From: Entrophospora sp. SA101
Taxonomy: Eukaryota > Glomeromycota > Glomeromycetes > Entrophosporales > Entrophosporaceae
Direction of reading: 5' to 3'
DNA: 22,686 bases
Assembly: GCA_958430865.1 (NCBI GenBank)
Contig: CAUDNR010000465.1
Span: 1 to 22,686, forward strand
Shown piece after piece: positions 1 through 10,700 of the stretch (positions are counted from its first letter, which is position 1; each line of letters begins with the position of its first letter). The notes beneath the pieces were generated by a model that was not told the origin of the DNA, did not search any database, and was given only the letters and a program-made list of their open reading frames with translations. The translations under genes were made by a program, and so were the position numbers.

Positions 1-171
1 CATCAAACAATCTCAATATAAATATTAGAGCTGCTTTAATTAAATTACAACAAGGTAAATAAAATTTATAATAAAAAATTTTTTATTATTTTATAGTTTT
101 CTAATGATAATTTTTTAAAAAATAAATTAGAGCCTGTTTCAGAACCTTTAATGGATACTTCTGAAAATTAA
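1..171 (+). CDS. 3' end of an unidentified gene (partial, last two exons)
   Basis: A frame open from the window edge (codons starting at base 3) runs to base 54, where a GTAAAT donor follows. A 76-nt intron with a CTAAT branch-like motif at 101-105 ends in TTAG at 130. The second exon (131-171) joins in phase 1 and reads EPVSEPLMDTSEN before a TAA at 169-171. Without splicing the frame closes soon after the donor, and both splice signals suit the other introns of the window. The visible protein is about 30 residues of Asn/Leu/Ile-rich sequence without a recognisable domain, so no function can be given. The rest of the gene lies outside the window. It could be chance, because the exons are short. 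Confidence 0.4.
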
Positions 172-867
172 TTTTTCACTATTTATTTATATTATTATTA
201 TTTTATTATTTGATCAGCCAATAAAAGTACAAATAAATTGATGTACTTATTTAAAAAGATGCGCACATGTTACTTTGTAACACAAATTGAATGTCCATCA
301 TGCTATGAACGAATTAACGAAATGTGCAAAATTTATATTTTTTTTTGATTAATTTCCCCAAAAGTGGAAATATGCCAAGAAATTAGTCACTTCCAAAGAA
401 AACGCCAAGAGTTTAGTGACACACTAAAAACGTTATAGACTCACCAAAAAATTTTAGGGTGCAATTATATTTATGTCAAATTGGCCAATCAGAATTTCAT
501 ATCAAGTGCTCCACCCCAAAATTTTAATTTTAATTTCATCAATTTAAATAATATAAAAAAAAGGTTTTAAATTTCTCGAATTCTTAAAAGAAAACTCCCG
601 ATTTTTTTTATTCCTATATATATAATAACAGTTATTTCATTTTTAAACAAATGTACAATTTGATAATGTTTCCGTAAAAAACAAATGCCAAGTTTTCGAT
701 AATTCAATGTTTTAGTCACGCTTTTTTTTTCAATTATTTATTTTATTTTTTATAATTTTTATTAATATTTTGATAAAATTTCCGAAAACTCCTGATTAGA
801 AAAAAATTTTTTTATTTCCTTTTTATCAAAACTTGTCTTCAAAAAATTTTTAAAGAGATCTTACAAA
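172..867. other. intergenic region upstream of the glyoxalase II-like gene
   Basis: There is no open frame of note. The stretch is AT-rich with poly-T and poly-A runs. It contains the imperfectly repeated words GCCAAGAAATTAGTCAC (about 374) and GCCAAGAGTTTAGTGACAC (about 403). A TATA-like CCTATATATATAATAA lies near 613-628, about 240 bases before the start codon. The promoter of the downstream gene should lie here, but I cannot fix a transcription start. Confidence 0.4.
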
Positions 868-2529
868 ATGAGAATTATTCCAATACAAATATTTGAACAT
901 AACTATTCTTATCTAATTGTTGATAATAAAGCAAACGAAGGTTTTTATTATTATCTATATTGTCTGTTTTTTAAATGTTCAATTTGGAATTTTGGAATTT
1001 CACATAATAATAATTTTCCGAATAAAACATAGCTGCAGCAGTTGATCCAGCTGATCCACAGAAGGTTCTGGCTATACTTGCTCAAACAGGCGCGAAGTTA
1101 ACTTCAATATTAACAACTCATCATCATCAGTATGTTTTGTTTTTAATTATCATTCATCATATAGAGACCTATATTTATATATACATGCACATATAATTTA
1201 TTTATTTTTCTTTTAAGACGTCATTCTATGGGTAATATTGAATTGGTTTCATCAAAACCAAATCTTGCTGTTTATGGTGCTGATGCACGTATACCAGGTA
1301 AAATATTTTCGCGTCGGTTAGAAATGTATTTATTTTATTATTATTCTCAATGTTAACTATTAATATAAAATATTATAGAATTGAATTATGTCTGTAAGCA
1401 TAATGAAGAATTCACTGTATGTATTACTATTATTTTGTTTTTATTATTATACGAAGCTCGATTTAGATAATTACGACGTATTGTTTAATCTTGATTATTT
1501 GGTCACGTGATCTCACAATTTATTATTAATTAATGGAAAGGTTGGCACATTGAAAGTTCGTTCATTTCATACACCTTCTCATACCAAAGGAAGTGTGTGT
1601 TATTATGTACGTGATGGTAACGAAATGAATGAAGAGTTGGAAAAGGCCGTATTCACTGGTGATACATTATTAGTTGGTAATTATGAATGAATGAATTAAT
1701 ATTTAATTAAATAATTGATTATTCGATTGTAAAATAAAATTTAATATCTGGTTTTTTTATTTAAATTGTTTTAGGTGGGTGTGGAAGATTTGCTGAAGGA
1801 GAGACTAAAGATATGCATAATGTTCTTTACAATATTCTGGGTAAACTTCCTAAAGATACTAAAGTTTATTGTGGTCATGAATCTGCTTTGCTTAATCTCC
1901 AAGTAATTAAATTAAATTAATATAATAATAATATTAATGTTAATATGAATTGAATTGATAAATCTCAAATTCAAAATTCTTTAATTTTTAGTTTGCAAGT
2001 TCTGTAGATCCTAATAATCAATATTTGAGTGTAAGTTAATTTTTGAAAAATTTTTCTATAAATCTATAAATATATTAATGAAATTATCAATTAATAACTT
2101 GTAGAAAAAAATAACATGGGCACATATGAATCATTGTACTGTTCCAAGTACAATTGAAGAAGAATTACAGTATAATCCCTATTTGCGAGTCTCGTATGTT
2201 TTATGCTTTTATTATTTGTTGTTGATTTAAATTCATTAATAATATTCATATATCGTGATGACTTATTTTTATTTTTCAAAAAATTAAATAATAGTGATCC
2301 AGCAATTCAACAATTCACCAGCACAGTCGATCCTTTTGAAGTTATGAACACATTAAGGATTTTGAATGATAGTTTTAATAATAATCAAAATAATAATAAT
2401 ATAAATCAACTAACCAACTTAAATGGAATAAACAATTCCAACAATTATAGTAATGGCGCGAATGGTATTAGTACTCTTAATGGACTTGGACTTAGTGGGA
2501 TTAATGGGATGTCGGGTGTGATGATGTGA
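868..2529 (+). CDS. GLO2: glyoxalase II-like (hydroxyacylglutathione hydrolase) metallo-beta-lactamase protein, 304 aa, nine exons
   Basis: Exons: 868-940, 1033-1129, 1218-1297, 1379-1416, 1541-1676, 1775-1902, 1992-2030, 2105-2193, 2295-2529; all join in frame (915 nt). Glyoxalase II hydrolyses S-D-lactoylglutathione to lactate and glutathione in the cytosol or mitochondria. The protein starts MRIIPIQIFEHNYSYLIVD, as the family does, and retains TPSHT (H110), FTGDT (D137), GGCGR (143-146) and YCGHE (H176). The C-terminal HAGH-type helix region has NPYLRV and DPFEVMNTLR. The metal motif THxHxDH reads THHHQRH (residues 53-59): H54, H56 and H59 are present, but Arg58 stands where the second zinc's Asp is expected. 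The human pocket residues Tyr145, Tyr175 and Lys252 (numbering from memory) correspond to Ala148, Ser178 and Asn. The last ~45 residues are an Asn/Gly/Leu-rich low-complexity tail. Family membership is sure; catalytic activity is doubtful. Confidence 0.85.
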
Positions 2530-3699
2530 TTATTATTATAGGAAAGCTATTTATTTATTGAAAAAAAAAACTTAAGATGCTAATTTAATTTTTAGCTTAT
2601 GTGCTTTACTCTTATTTCTAAGAAATTTGTTGAAGAATGATGAATGGATGAAAGAATGAAGAAACCTTAGATAGAGAGTGGTCACATATTATGTTATACA
2701 TATAGTCTTATAAATATCTATTAATTAATATTTTTATTTACGATTTTTTTTTTTAATAATTAGACACCCGTTAAAATATATTCATATATAGGATTTACGA
2801 TACATTCATATTTGATATATAAAATGTTATTATATATATAATTTATGATATGTTCATATTAATATATATCATTTGGAATAGAGGCAATAAATAAAAATAT
2901 AACGTTAGTACCGACCCATTTATTTTAACATATATAACGCAATCCATAAAGACGACTAAGTTCATTACATAGTAAAGATAATTTTTTCAATAAATAAATT
3001 TTTTGTCTACCAAATCTCCCCATTGTATATGGCAGGACAAATATACTCGATATAATTTTACATGATCGACAATCAGGGGGAATTTTAATTCAAAAAGTTA
3101 ACTTGCGACATTAAACATCTTCAAAATAATATTCTTCTGAATTGAATGAACGGAACATTGTTCGCAGACTCTTTTTCTGGGTGGATCATTTGAAAAATAT
3201 AATTATAATTGTGATTGTGATTGTAATCCAGGTTAGAAGAAGGCGCATTTTATAGGTTTTGATAGGTTTCGATTTTGGTAAATATTATAAAACGATCATT
3301 CCATCTTCAGGCAATGAATGTTGTTTCTCTGAAATCATCGACAGCGTGATTGGAAAAGTGAAAATGTTGAATATTTTTATTGGACATTTGTGGATCATTA
3401 GTGGTCAAAAGTTATCTTCAATTGCAATGGAAAATTCTTAAAGAGAAAAAGCAGGTTATTAAACATTTGCTACAGGCGACAAAGGTTAAAGAGGGATTTT
3501 GTTTCTATTTATATCAGATATATCAATGAAAAACAAATAATTCGATCTATAATTTGTACATAATAATAATCAATCAACGACGATAATTTCTTATTTACAA
3601 ATAATTGTCGTAATTATTACATAATAATGTTTAAAAGGATAAAAGTATGTGCTCTTGTGAAAATAATTAATGATCTTTATCTTTAAATGGTTTCTATTC
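2530..3699. other. non-coding region downstream of the glyoxalase II-like gene
   Basis: The stretch holds the gene's 3' untranslated region, with AATAAATAAAA near 2887 as a possible distant polyadenylation signal, and AT-rich sequence including ATATAT runs at 2760-2880. A short plus-strand frame (3259-3441) has no recognisable motif. On the minus strand, about 3115-3195 gives a short open frame containing PRKRVCEQCSVHSIQK. That suggests a decayed coding piece but is too short to name. Confidence 0.4.
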
Positions 3700-3945
3700 T
3701 TACATACAATGTTTTTCTGTTGCTCTAGTTCTCCTCCTCGTTTTATTATAACTCGGTACATTTTGAGTATTTATTTTCAGTTCTCGAATTTTTTTGCTTC
3801 GTTTTTGATGATTTATTGTCCACTCTTCCAAATCAACCTCGTCATTGTCAACCGTTTTCGCGTTGGCTGTATGTGACTTTACTGGTTGATTAATGAATAA
3901 ATAATTAATAATTTTGATCTTGATCTTTAAATGGTTTCTAACATC
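3656..3945. repeat. short direct duplication at the end of the minus-strand remnant
   Basis: GATCTTTATCTTTAAATGGT at 3672 and GATCTTGATCTTTAAATGGT at 3916 are direct copies. With flanks the similarity extends to roughly 45 bases with one small indel. On the minus strand both encode RNHLKIKI followed by an I-I-N-Y block, so the copy just beyond the stop could be an old exon duplication. Confidence 0.5.
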
Positions 3946-4211
3946 ATTACAAACTAGTTCTCTAATTACTCTACCTTTTTGTTCATCAAATAAGTAAAAA
4001 TTTCTGTTAAAAAAGCAACTATTATTGTTAAAGAATGTGTTAATAAAAAATCAAGTTACCTTTTAAAAAAACAGATGTATTATCAAATTATCAAAAAAAA
4101 ACATTGTTTGCGTTTCCTTGAATCAAACTACCTTCAGACTTCTTGTTATACGGTGCAGACCACCTATAACCAATTAATTGCTTATAATAACAACTGGTCA
4201 GCTTCAAAATA
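3700..4211 (-). pseudogene. minus-strand coding remnant of an unidentified basic protein
   Basis: On the minus strand a 101-codon frame with no internal stop runs from a splice-acceptor-like TTTTTTAACAG (exon edge 4003) to a TAA at 3700-3702. It contains YLFDEQKGRVIRELVCNDV, DNDEVDLEEW and a basic end KTRRRTRATEKHCM. Upstream, 4132-4211 looks like another exon with LIGYRWSAPYNKKSEG, an acceptor TTGTTTTAG and a donor GTAGTT. Joining these two exons puts the second out of phase, giving a stop within about 15 codons, and no start codon is in place. Either a one-base change broke the gene or my exon boundaries are wrong. The frame lacks an internal ATG, so ATG-anchored ORF finders would miss it. 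The function is unknown. Confidence 0.35.
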
Positions 4212-5318
4212 CTAAAACAAAAAATTTTTACATCATTTTAGAAAAAGTTAACCGATAAGTTTTATTGTTCATGATTCAAGCTTCAAAAATTATCGGCTAG
4301 TTTTTTCTTAAACTAAAAATTGGCAGAGCCTTAGCATTTTGAAAATTCCAAATTTTGTTATACTCTTAAGAAATTGATACCAAGTTTCGTGTAACAAATT
4401 TTTCATAGAATATTTTCTACAACATATATCGATTTATTTGTGATAATAAAAGTTCTTTACAATAAAAAGTTTAACGAACATATTACATTTAAAGAAAATC
4501 ATTATCAAATTTGGTCATGCAATTCAACGCGAAAACTATTTGAGTAGAGAAAAATCGTGATTCTGTATATTATGTCTTCTTTGATATTTCATATCACTTG
4601 TGTTATTATACATTGTTGTTTGTTGTTCAATCCGATTGATGACGGGTTTGCCAATTAACACTTAGTACACAAACTTCATTTGAGTTGAGTAGAGGTTGGA
4701 ATCGTCCAAAAAATTCTTAGTCGACTACTCGTTGGTCAAAAATTTCTTTAGTCAACTATTAGTTGATTATTTTAGTTGACTATTTTAGTTGACTATTTTA
4801 GTCGACTAATTTTTTTTTTATAATAATAATATTTCTTTTTTTTTTTTTTTTTTTTAATTTGCAACTTATGAATTCATTTCCATTTGAATCTTTCATTTTT
4901 TCAAAATGCTTGTGTTACGATTCGCTTTTTAAAGGTCTTCCGGAACCACTGCTTAAATCATTGGAACTTGAAGCCAATGAACTATTGGACCTTGTATTGG
5001 AAGTGTTTATTCATTCGCATGTAAAATTATCATCAACAACACAGCAACCCTCCTATTATTTTTATATAGTAGTAATTCTATATACCACTTAAGAAAAGAA
5101 AACAAAAGTAATGAAAGAGAGATTATAAAATAGTCAAATCATAATATAACACTTTTTTTTTTTGAGCAACAGTCCCTGCAAAATTATGTTAGATGAATTT
5201 TCAAAGTTGTAGTCCTTATGATATTATGCAAAAAAACCAATTTTGGTCAAAAAGATCCCTGACCACATCATCAAACCTTGATGTTTTTATTATTTTAATA
5301 AATCAATAAAGTCTTCCT
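4212..5318. other. AT-rich intergenic stretch with homopolymers
   Basis: No gene is convincing here. The stretch holds long T runs (4809-4856 and 5153-5163) and a cluster of GTCGACTA/GTTGACTA words (4717-4808). A 77-codon plus-strand frame at 4859-5092 contains FKGLPEPLLKSLELEANELL, looks somewhat protein-like, matches nothing I recognise, and is flanked by T-rich sequence. It may be a fragment of a dead gene. Confidence 0.4.
4768..4806. repeat. 13-bp tandem repeat, three units
   Basis: The unit TATTTTAGTTGAC occurs at 4768-4780 and 4781-4793, and as TATTTTAGTCGAC at 4794-4806. Related TAGTCGACTA and TAGTCAACTA words lie just upstream (about 4718-4758), so the array appears to have grown from a palindromic GTCGAC core. 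Confidence 0.75.
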
Positions 5319-5480
5319 TAGGGTTTCTATTCGTAATACAATTTCTTATTTCTTATTCGAATTATTCGTTTTATTCGAATTAAAATTTATTCGAATAAAC
5401 TTTCAATGTAATTCGAATACTCAAATTCATAACGAATAAAGTGAATAATTCGAATAAACCTTATTCGAATAGAAACTCTA
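5319..5480. repeat. TTCGAAT-rich inverted-repeat element (MITE-like)
   Basis: The left end TAGGGTTTCTATTCG (5319-5333) and the right end CGAATAGAAACTCTA (5466-5480) are inverted copies with one mismatch in 15. Between them lie many ATTCGAAT palindromes. No target-site duplication is clear. The same right end recurs at 6940-6954 in the duplicated copy. A non-autonomous element or palindromic satellite is the likely origin. Confidence 0.5.
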
Positions 5481-6293
5481 GTTTTTCCTTAACAATATTT
5501 TTATAAGTAGTTTAGTCATATTTAAAATAAAATGCAAACCGATAATAACGTTGATGCGTGCACGGTAAAATGTTTATTATAGATGTACGGGTTATATTAT
5601 AAAGTAATAATGATATTGATAGTAGAAGTAGATATTATTATTCCCTCATTATGTTCGCCATTACACCTTTCAAATCTTCGATTTTTACCTAGTATCAACG
5701 AATTAACAATTTTAATATTACTATAATTTTTAATTTTTAAAAAAATTTAAAAAAATATAATACATTTAATAATATGTATGATACATTAATTCTTTAGACG
5801 GAATATCTTGAAATGATCCTTTTTTCCCTAATTACTTTGTTAATATTATCTTTAATTTTACTATCTTCATCATCATCAATACTTTCAATGCTAATTACTG
5901 TTGATTTTTCTTGTATTGGTGGCGATGATGATACTTTATTATAATTATCTTTAACATTTATTATTATATTGTATAATCTGGTAATAATGTTATTGGCAAT
6001 AATAATTGAACTAGTTATCAAAGTTAAAAATGGAATGAGGTCATATGATATTATAGAATTTTTATAGATAATCTAAATAAAAATAATAAAAATGTTAATA
6101 TTCATATGATTCAAAATGTTTAATTATAATTTAAATTACTAACCTGAATAATAAATTGTGGTATATCTTCAATTAAAAAACTTGCTAAATTACACCAAAA
6201 TATTAATGATAAAGAATTGGATGAAAATGGAGCAGAAAATGGCTTCAACCCAGCCACTTTTGATGATAATATTAATAATGCATCAATTTCTGT
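5349..6293. repeat. 945-bp direct duplication, copy 1
   Basis: This segment matches 6823-7767 at a constant offset of 1474 bases. I see one mismatch (T at 5363, A at 6837). Identity begins inside the TTCGAAT element and stops abruptly at 6293, in what corresponds to exon 10 of the membrane-protein gene. Introns, exon and 3' flank are equally identical, so the copy is recent, or it is an assembly duplicate. Confidence 0.9.
5794..6293 (-). pseudogene. truncated 3' copy of the multipass membrane-protein gene
   Basis: Minus strand: the end of exon 10 (6144-6293), the last intron (6073-6143) and the whole of exon 11 (5794-6072) are repeated from the full gene at 7268-10937. The copy encodes the same final helices and tail, with EDIPQFIIQ and ending REKRIISRYSV. 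It has no signal peptide, ectodomain or promoter, and breaks into TTCGAAT repeat sequence at 6294. It lies 3' of the intact gene on the same strand. It could be transcribed only by read-through and is best treated as a fragment. Confidence 0.85.
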
Positions 6294-6822
6294 CAGTTGA
6301 CCTTTAATTCGAATTAATTATTCGAATTAAAAAATTTATTCAAATTAAAAATTTAATTCGAATTAATATTAATATTAAAAATTTTATTCGAATTTAAAAG
6401 TTTATTCAAATTAAAAATTTAATTCGCTTTATTCAAATTATTTGGTTTATTTGTTTTATTTGTTTTATTCATAATCGGAATCTTGGGTTTGTTCATTCAT
6501 TTTATTAAATTATTTGGAATCATGGGTTGTTCAATTACTTAAATATTCAAACTATATATACAACAAGGTTTAATATTGATTTTATTATTATAAAAATTGA
6601 AATTAAAAATGAAACTAATAAGGAAAGACTGAAACAAGATTCATGTTTCTTTTAATAAATAGCAATCCTTCCAGTGAGCTTGAATTTAAACTGGACCTTA
6701 ATTATTTGTTTTATCCGAATTAATTTTTCCGAATTATTTGCTTTATTCAAATTAATATTAATATTAATTTCCTTATTCGAATTAATTTCCTTATTCGAAT
6801 CAATTTCCTTATTCGAATCAAT
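6294..6822. repeat. AT-rich spacer between duplication copies, full of TTCGAATT words
   Basis: The spacer is built largely of ATTCGAATTAAT-like and TTTATTCAAATT-like words, with a more ordinary core at about 6470-6700. It has no reading frame. It has no counterpart upstream of copy 1, so the structure is copy-spacer-copy and not a simple tandem duplication. Confidence 0.6.
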
Positions 6823-6837
6823 TTTCTTATTCGAATA
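6766..6837. repeat. 18-bp tandem repeat, four units
   Basis: The unit AATTTCCTTATTCGAATC, with small changes, occupies 6766-6783, 6784-6801, 6802-6819 and 6820-6837. The last unit contains the left border of duplication copy 2 (6823), which places the array at a recombination junction. Confidence 0.85.
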
Positions 6838-7767
6838 ATTCGTTTTATTCGAATTAAAATTTATTCGAATAAACTTTCAATGTAATTCGAATACTCAAAT
6901 TCATAACGAATAAAGTGAATAATTCGAATAAACCTTATTCGAATAGAAACTCTAGTTTTTCCTTAACAATATTTTTATAAGTAGTTTAGTCATATTTAAA
7001 ATAAAATGCAAACCGATAATAACGTTGATGCGTGCACGGTAAAATGTTTATTATAGATGTACGGGTTATATTATAAAGTAATAATGATATTGATAGTAGA
7101 AGTAGATATTATTATTCCCTCATTATGTTCGCCATTACACCTTTCAAATCTTCGATTTTTACCTAGTATCAACGAATTAACAATTTTAATATTACTATAA
7201 TTTTTAATTTTTAAAAAAATTTAAAAAAATATAATACATTTAATAATATGTATGATACATTAATTCTTTAGACGGAATATCTTGAAATGATCCTTTTTTC
7301 CCTAATTACTTTGTTAATATTATCTTTAATTTTACTATCTTCATCATCATCAATACTTTCAATGCTAATTACTGTTGATTTTTCTTGTATTGGTGGCGAT
7401 GATGATACTTTATTATAATTATCTTTAACATTTATTATTATATTGTATAATCTGGTAATAATGTTATTGGCAATAATAATTGAACTAGTTATCAAAGTTA
7501 AAAATGGAATGAGGTCATATGATATTATAGAATTTTTATAGATAATCTAAATAAAAATAATAAAAATGTTAATATTCATATGATTCAAAATGTTTAATTA
7601 TAATTTAAATTACTAACCTGAATAATAAATTGTGGTATATCTTCAATTAAAAAACTTGCTAAATTACACCAAAATATTAATGATAAAGAATTGGATGAAA
7701 ATGGAGCAGAAAATGGCTTCAACCCAGCCACTTTTGATGATAATATTAATAATGCATCAATTTCTGT
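6823..7767. repeat. 945-bp direct duplication, copy 2 (within the intact gene and its 3' flank)
   Basis: This is the copy that continues into the full-length gene. It covers the TTCGAAT element remnant, the 3' flank, exon 11, intron 10 and the end of exon 10. It matches 5349-6293 with one visible mismatch. Confidence 0.9.
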
Positions 7768-10700
7768 ACTTGAGATTACTGTAAAGACTGCTAAAATATT
7801 GGCATATTTTTTGAACCACTCATAAAATTCATAATTATTACTAATCTCATTAATAACAATGATAATGCTTGATATGAAATTAAGTATAATTGACAATATC
7901 AAGATAAATAAACTAAATAAAAATAATTTTAAAAATGAATTAATATTATATAGCCAATAAATCAAAAAAAAAAAGTAATTAATAAATTACCTTGGTATAA
8001 ATAGTTGTGGGACATTTTTACCATTATTGAATATAAAAGCAATATCCAACATAAAGTCAATAAGAATTAAAAATAGTTTCAAAATGACAATATTATTACC
8101 CTAAAAATTATTAATATTATTAATATACAATTTTATAATCATATCATTAATTAATGTATTACTTTTACCTCTGGATATTTTTTATATGAATACCAAATCA
8201 ACATTATAATGATTACAATCATTACTGAAATGATTATTAAATGAATTTTATACTCTTCAAAAAGATTTCCTATTAAATATATTAATTAAAATTAATATTA
8301 GATCATGCATATAATATAATAAATAATATCTTGTGAATATTTAATATCATATTAATTACTTGTAAAAATAAATCCATAATTTTCATCAATGAAGCTTGTG
8401 TGATTTTTACTTGATATTACAGTAATAAATTTATTTTTAATTAATGTATTTAAAGTATCCATGGCTTGGGAAACATTTATTTCCTGTGGATCTTCATTAT
8501 CATTAGGTTTTAAAATTTCAAATGATAACAATAAAGTTGGTGGTGATGTTGAATAATCTGTCTGATCTTTAATAAAATTCAAACGAGTTGGGCTGATTGG
8601 TGTTAAATTGGCTAATTCACTTTTTAAATTTTTAATAAATTCAGGTTTATTTGTTGAATTTAAATTATTAAATAAATTTGTCCCCTCTACATTGAGTCTT
8701 AAGATACCATTTGCTGGATCTAATGAATTTTAGTAAAAAAATTAACTGTTAAATAAATATTGGGTTAATTAAACTCAAATGTATTTATGAAAATATAAAT
8801 AATTCTTACCTGCATATTTAATAGCCAAATTATCTTTAAAATGCAATCAACTTCTTAATTAATAATAATTATTATTATTTAAAAGATACAACTATTAATA
8901 TTTTACCTGTAGTAAATTTCCATATATTTTTACAAATTCCAATCAATGGTTGGCCAGTAGAAGATAATTTTAATGCACCATCCTCAACTACTACATAATA
9001 GTTTGTATTAGGAAGGTTAAATGTGCTTGTTAATACTTGAATAACCAGACTTTTTTTATCATCACTTATTTTACAATATGAGGAATCAGCTGGGAATGAT
9101 TGCCTCAAAATATACTGATCATTATTATTTATTTGATATATTGAAATATTGTTAATAGATGGAACTATTGGTGTATTGTATGTTACATTGATTTCTTGAC
9201 TTGCTATTTCTATCATCCCATTTATTAATGGATAAGTTGTTTCAATATTTGGATTACCATATCCTTTATCTAATAATCAAATGTTTATTTAACAATTATT
9301 AAATTAGAATTAATATTTTCAATAATAATATAAAAAGAATATTACCATCTGGTAGGAATTTAGGAATTTCAGTTGAAATTAGGTCCCAACTTTTATTGTT
9401 GTTTTCATTAGGTACAATTGCAATAAATGTACTATTCTGAGTAAAGATCCCATAATTTCGATTAACTGCTGGAAGCTCTAATTTTTGATTAAATGATGGA
9501 AGTGTCAAATTATTAGGAAGATCTAATGTTGAATTTATCTTCAAATTATTATCTAATATATAACCATAAGTTGTGTATTTATTTTCATATGTTTCACTTG
9601 GTGCATTAATATTTAATAAAAAACCACCAAAAAATAGGTTATTTATTGACAAATCAGTAAAATTTTGAATTTGATCAAATTCTAATGGCTCAGTTCCTGT
9701 AACAGCACTAATAAATAATAATATTAATTAAGTTAATGGTATTGTATAATAATGATATTTGCATTATATATTGAATAAAAAAAACCTACCCATTTGATAA
9801 AAATGAAATTTTCATCCAATAAACTTTAGGTTTTTTATTTTTTCCAACTTTAGATAAACTAACAATACATATGTATCCTGAGCTTGTGAGTGATGTAGAA
9901 CATATTAAATATTTAACAGTCACATCAATATCAGCAGTTTGATATATCAAAAATGGTCCAACTACTTCATTGTTATCATCCTCACCAGGATATATTAATG
10001 ATGCATAAATAGAAATTGGTGGTTGATTTGGTTTAGTATTTTTTGTATTGTTGTTAACTTCAGTAATTGTTGTGTTAGCCATAACTAATCCAAATCCATT
10101 ATTCAAAGCTGGAAAATAAGCAAATCGTAATATAACATCACCTTTTTCAATTGGTGCTTGGGGAAACTTTCCAGTTTTTGTTTTACTAATTTTTCCATTT
10201 TTATCTCTAAGTAATTTTGAAATGTAAAATATTTAATTAAATTTAAAAAGTGCAAATATTAATAATAATATAAATAATAATTACGGTGAACTAAAATGAC
10301 TCCACAGAAAATCATTTGAATTTGTCTCAAGACCAAATAATAAGAATCCTACACCAAAAGCTCCTTCAATATAAAGATGCGGCCCATCAAATGAACCCAT
10401 GTAAGAAGTTGATTTTTCCATATAAAATTCACTAAATTTTTTGTATAAATTTAAATTTGATCAAAAGTGTTTATTATTTATTTATTATTTATTAGAATTA
10501 TCTTACCTAATGGTTTCTCCATTTTTAGATAACAACATTCCATAAGTACTTGATGAATTAATATCAGTAGAATTCATATAAACCATCAATGCATTGTTTG
10601 GTTGAAGTCTATCTATTCTTATAGTATACATATCCTTTTTGATGATCTGGCAAAAATTGAATTCAGGTATTGGATATATCTGGGTGGAAGTTTCTATTGT

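Noticed and set aside
2091..2279. Minus-strand 62-codon frame
   Set aside because: It overlaps exon 8 and intron 8 of the glyoxalase II-like gene, with no support of its own.
5319..5480. A clear target-site duplication at the TTCGAAT element
   Set aside because: Flanks share only TCCT-like letters at different distances, not a convincing duplicate.
4768..6837. Repeat arrays as a CRISPR
   Set aside because: The units are head-to-tail without unique spacers, the genome is eukaryotic and no cas-like gene is present.
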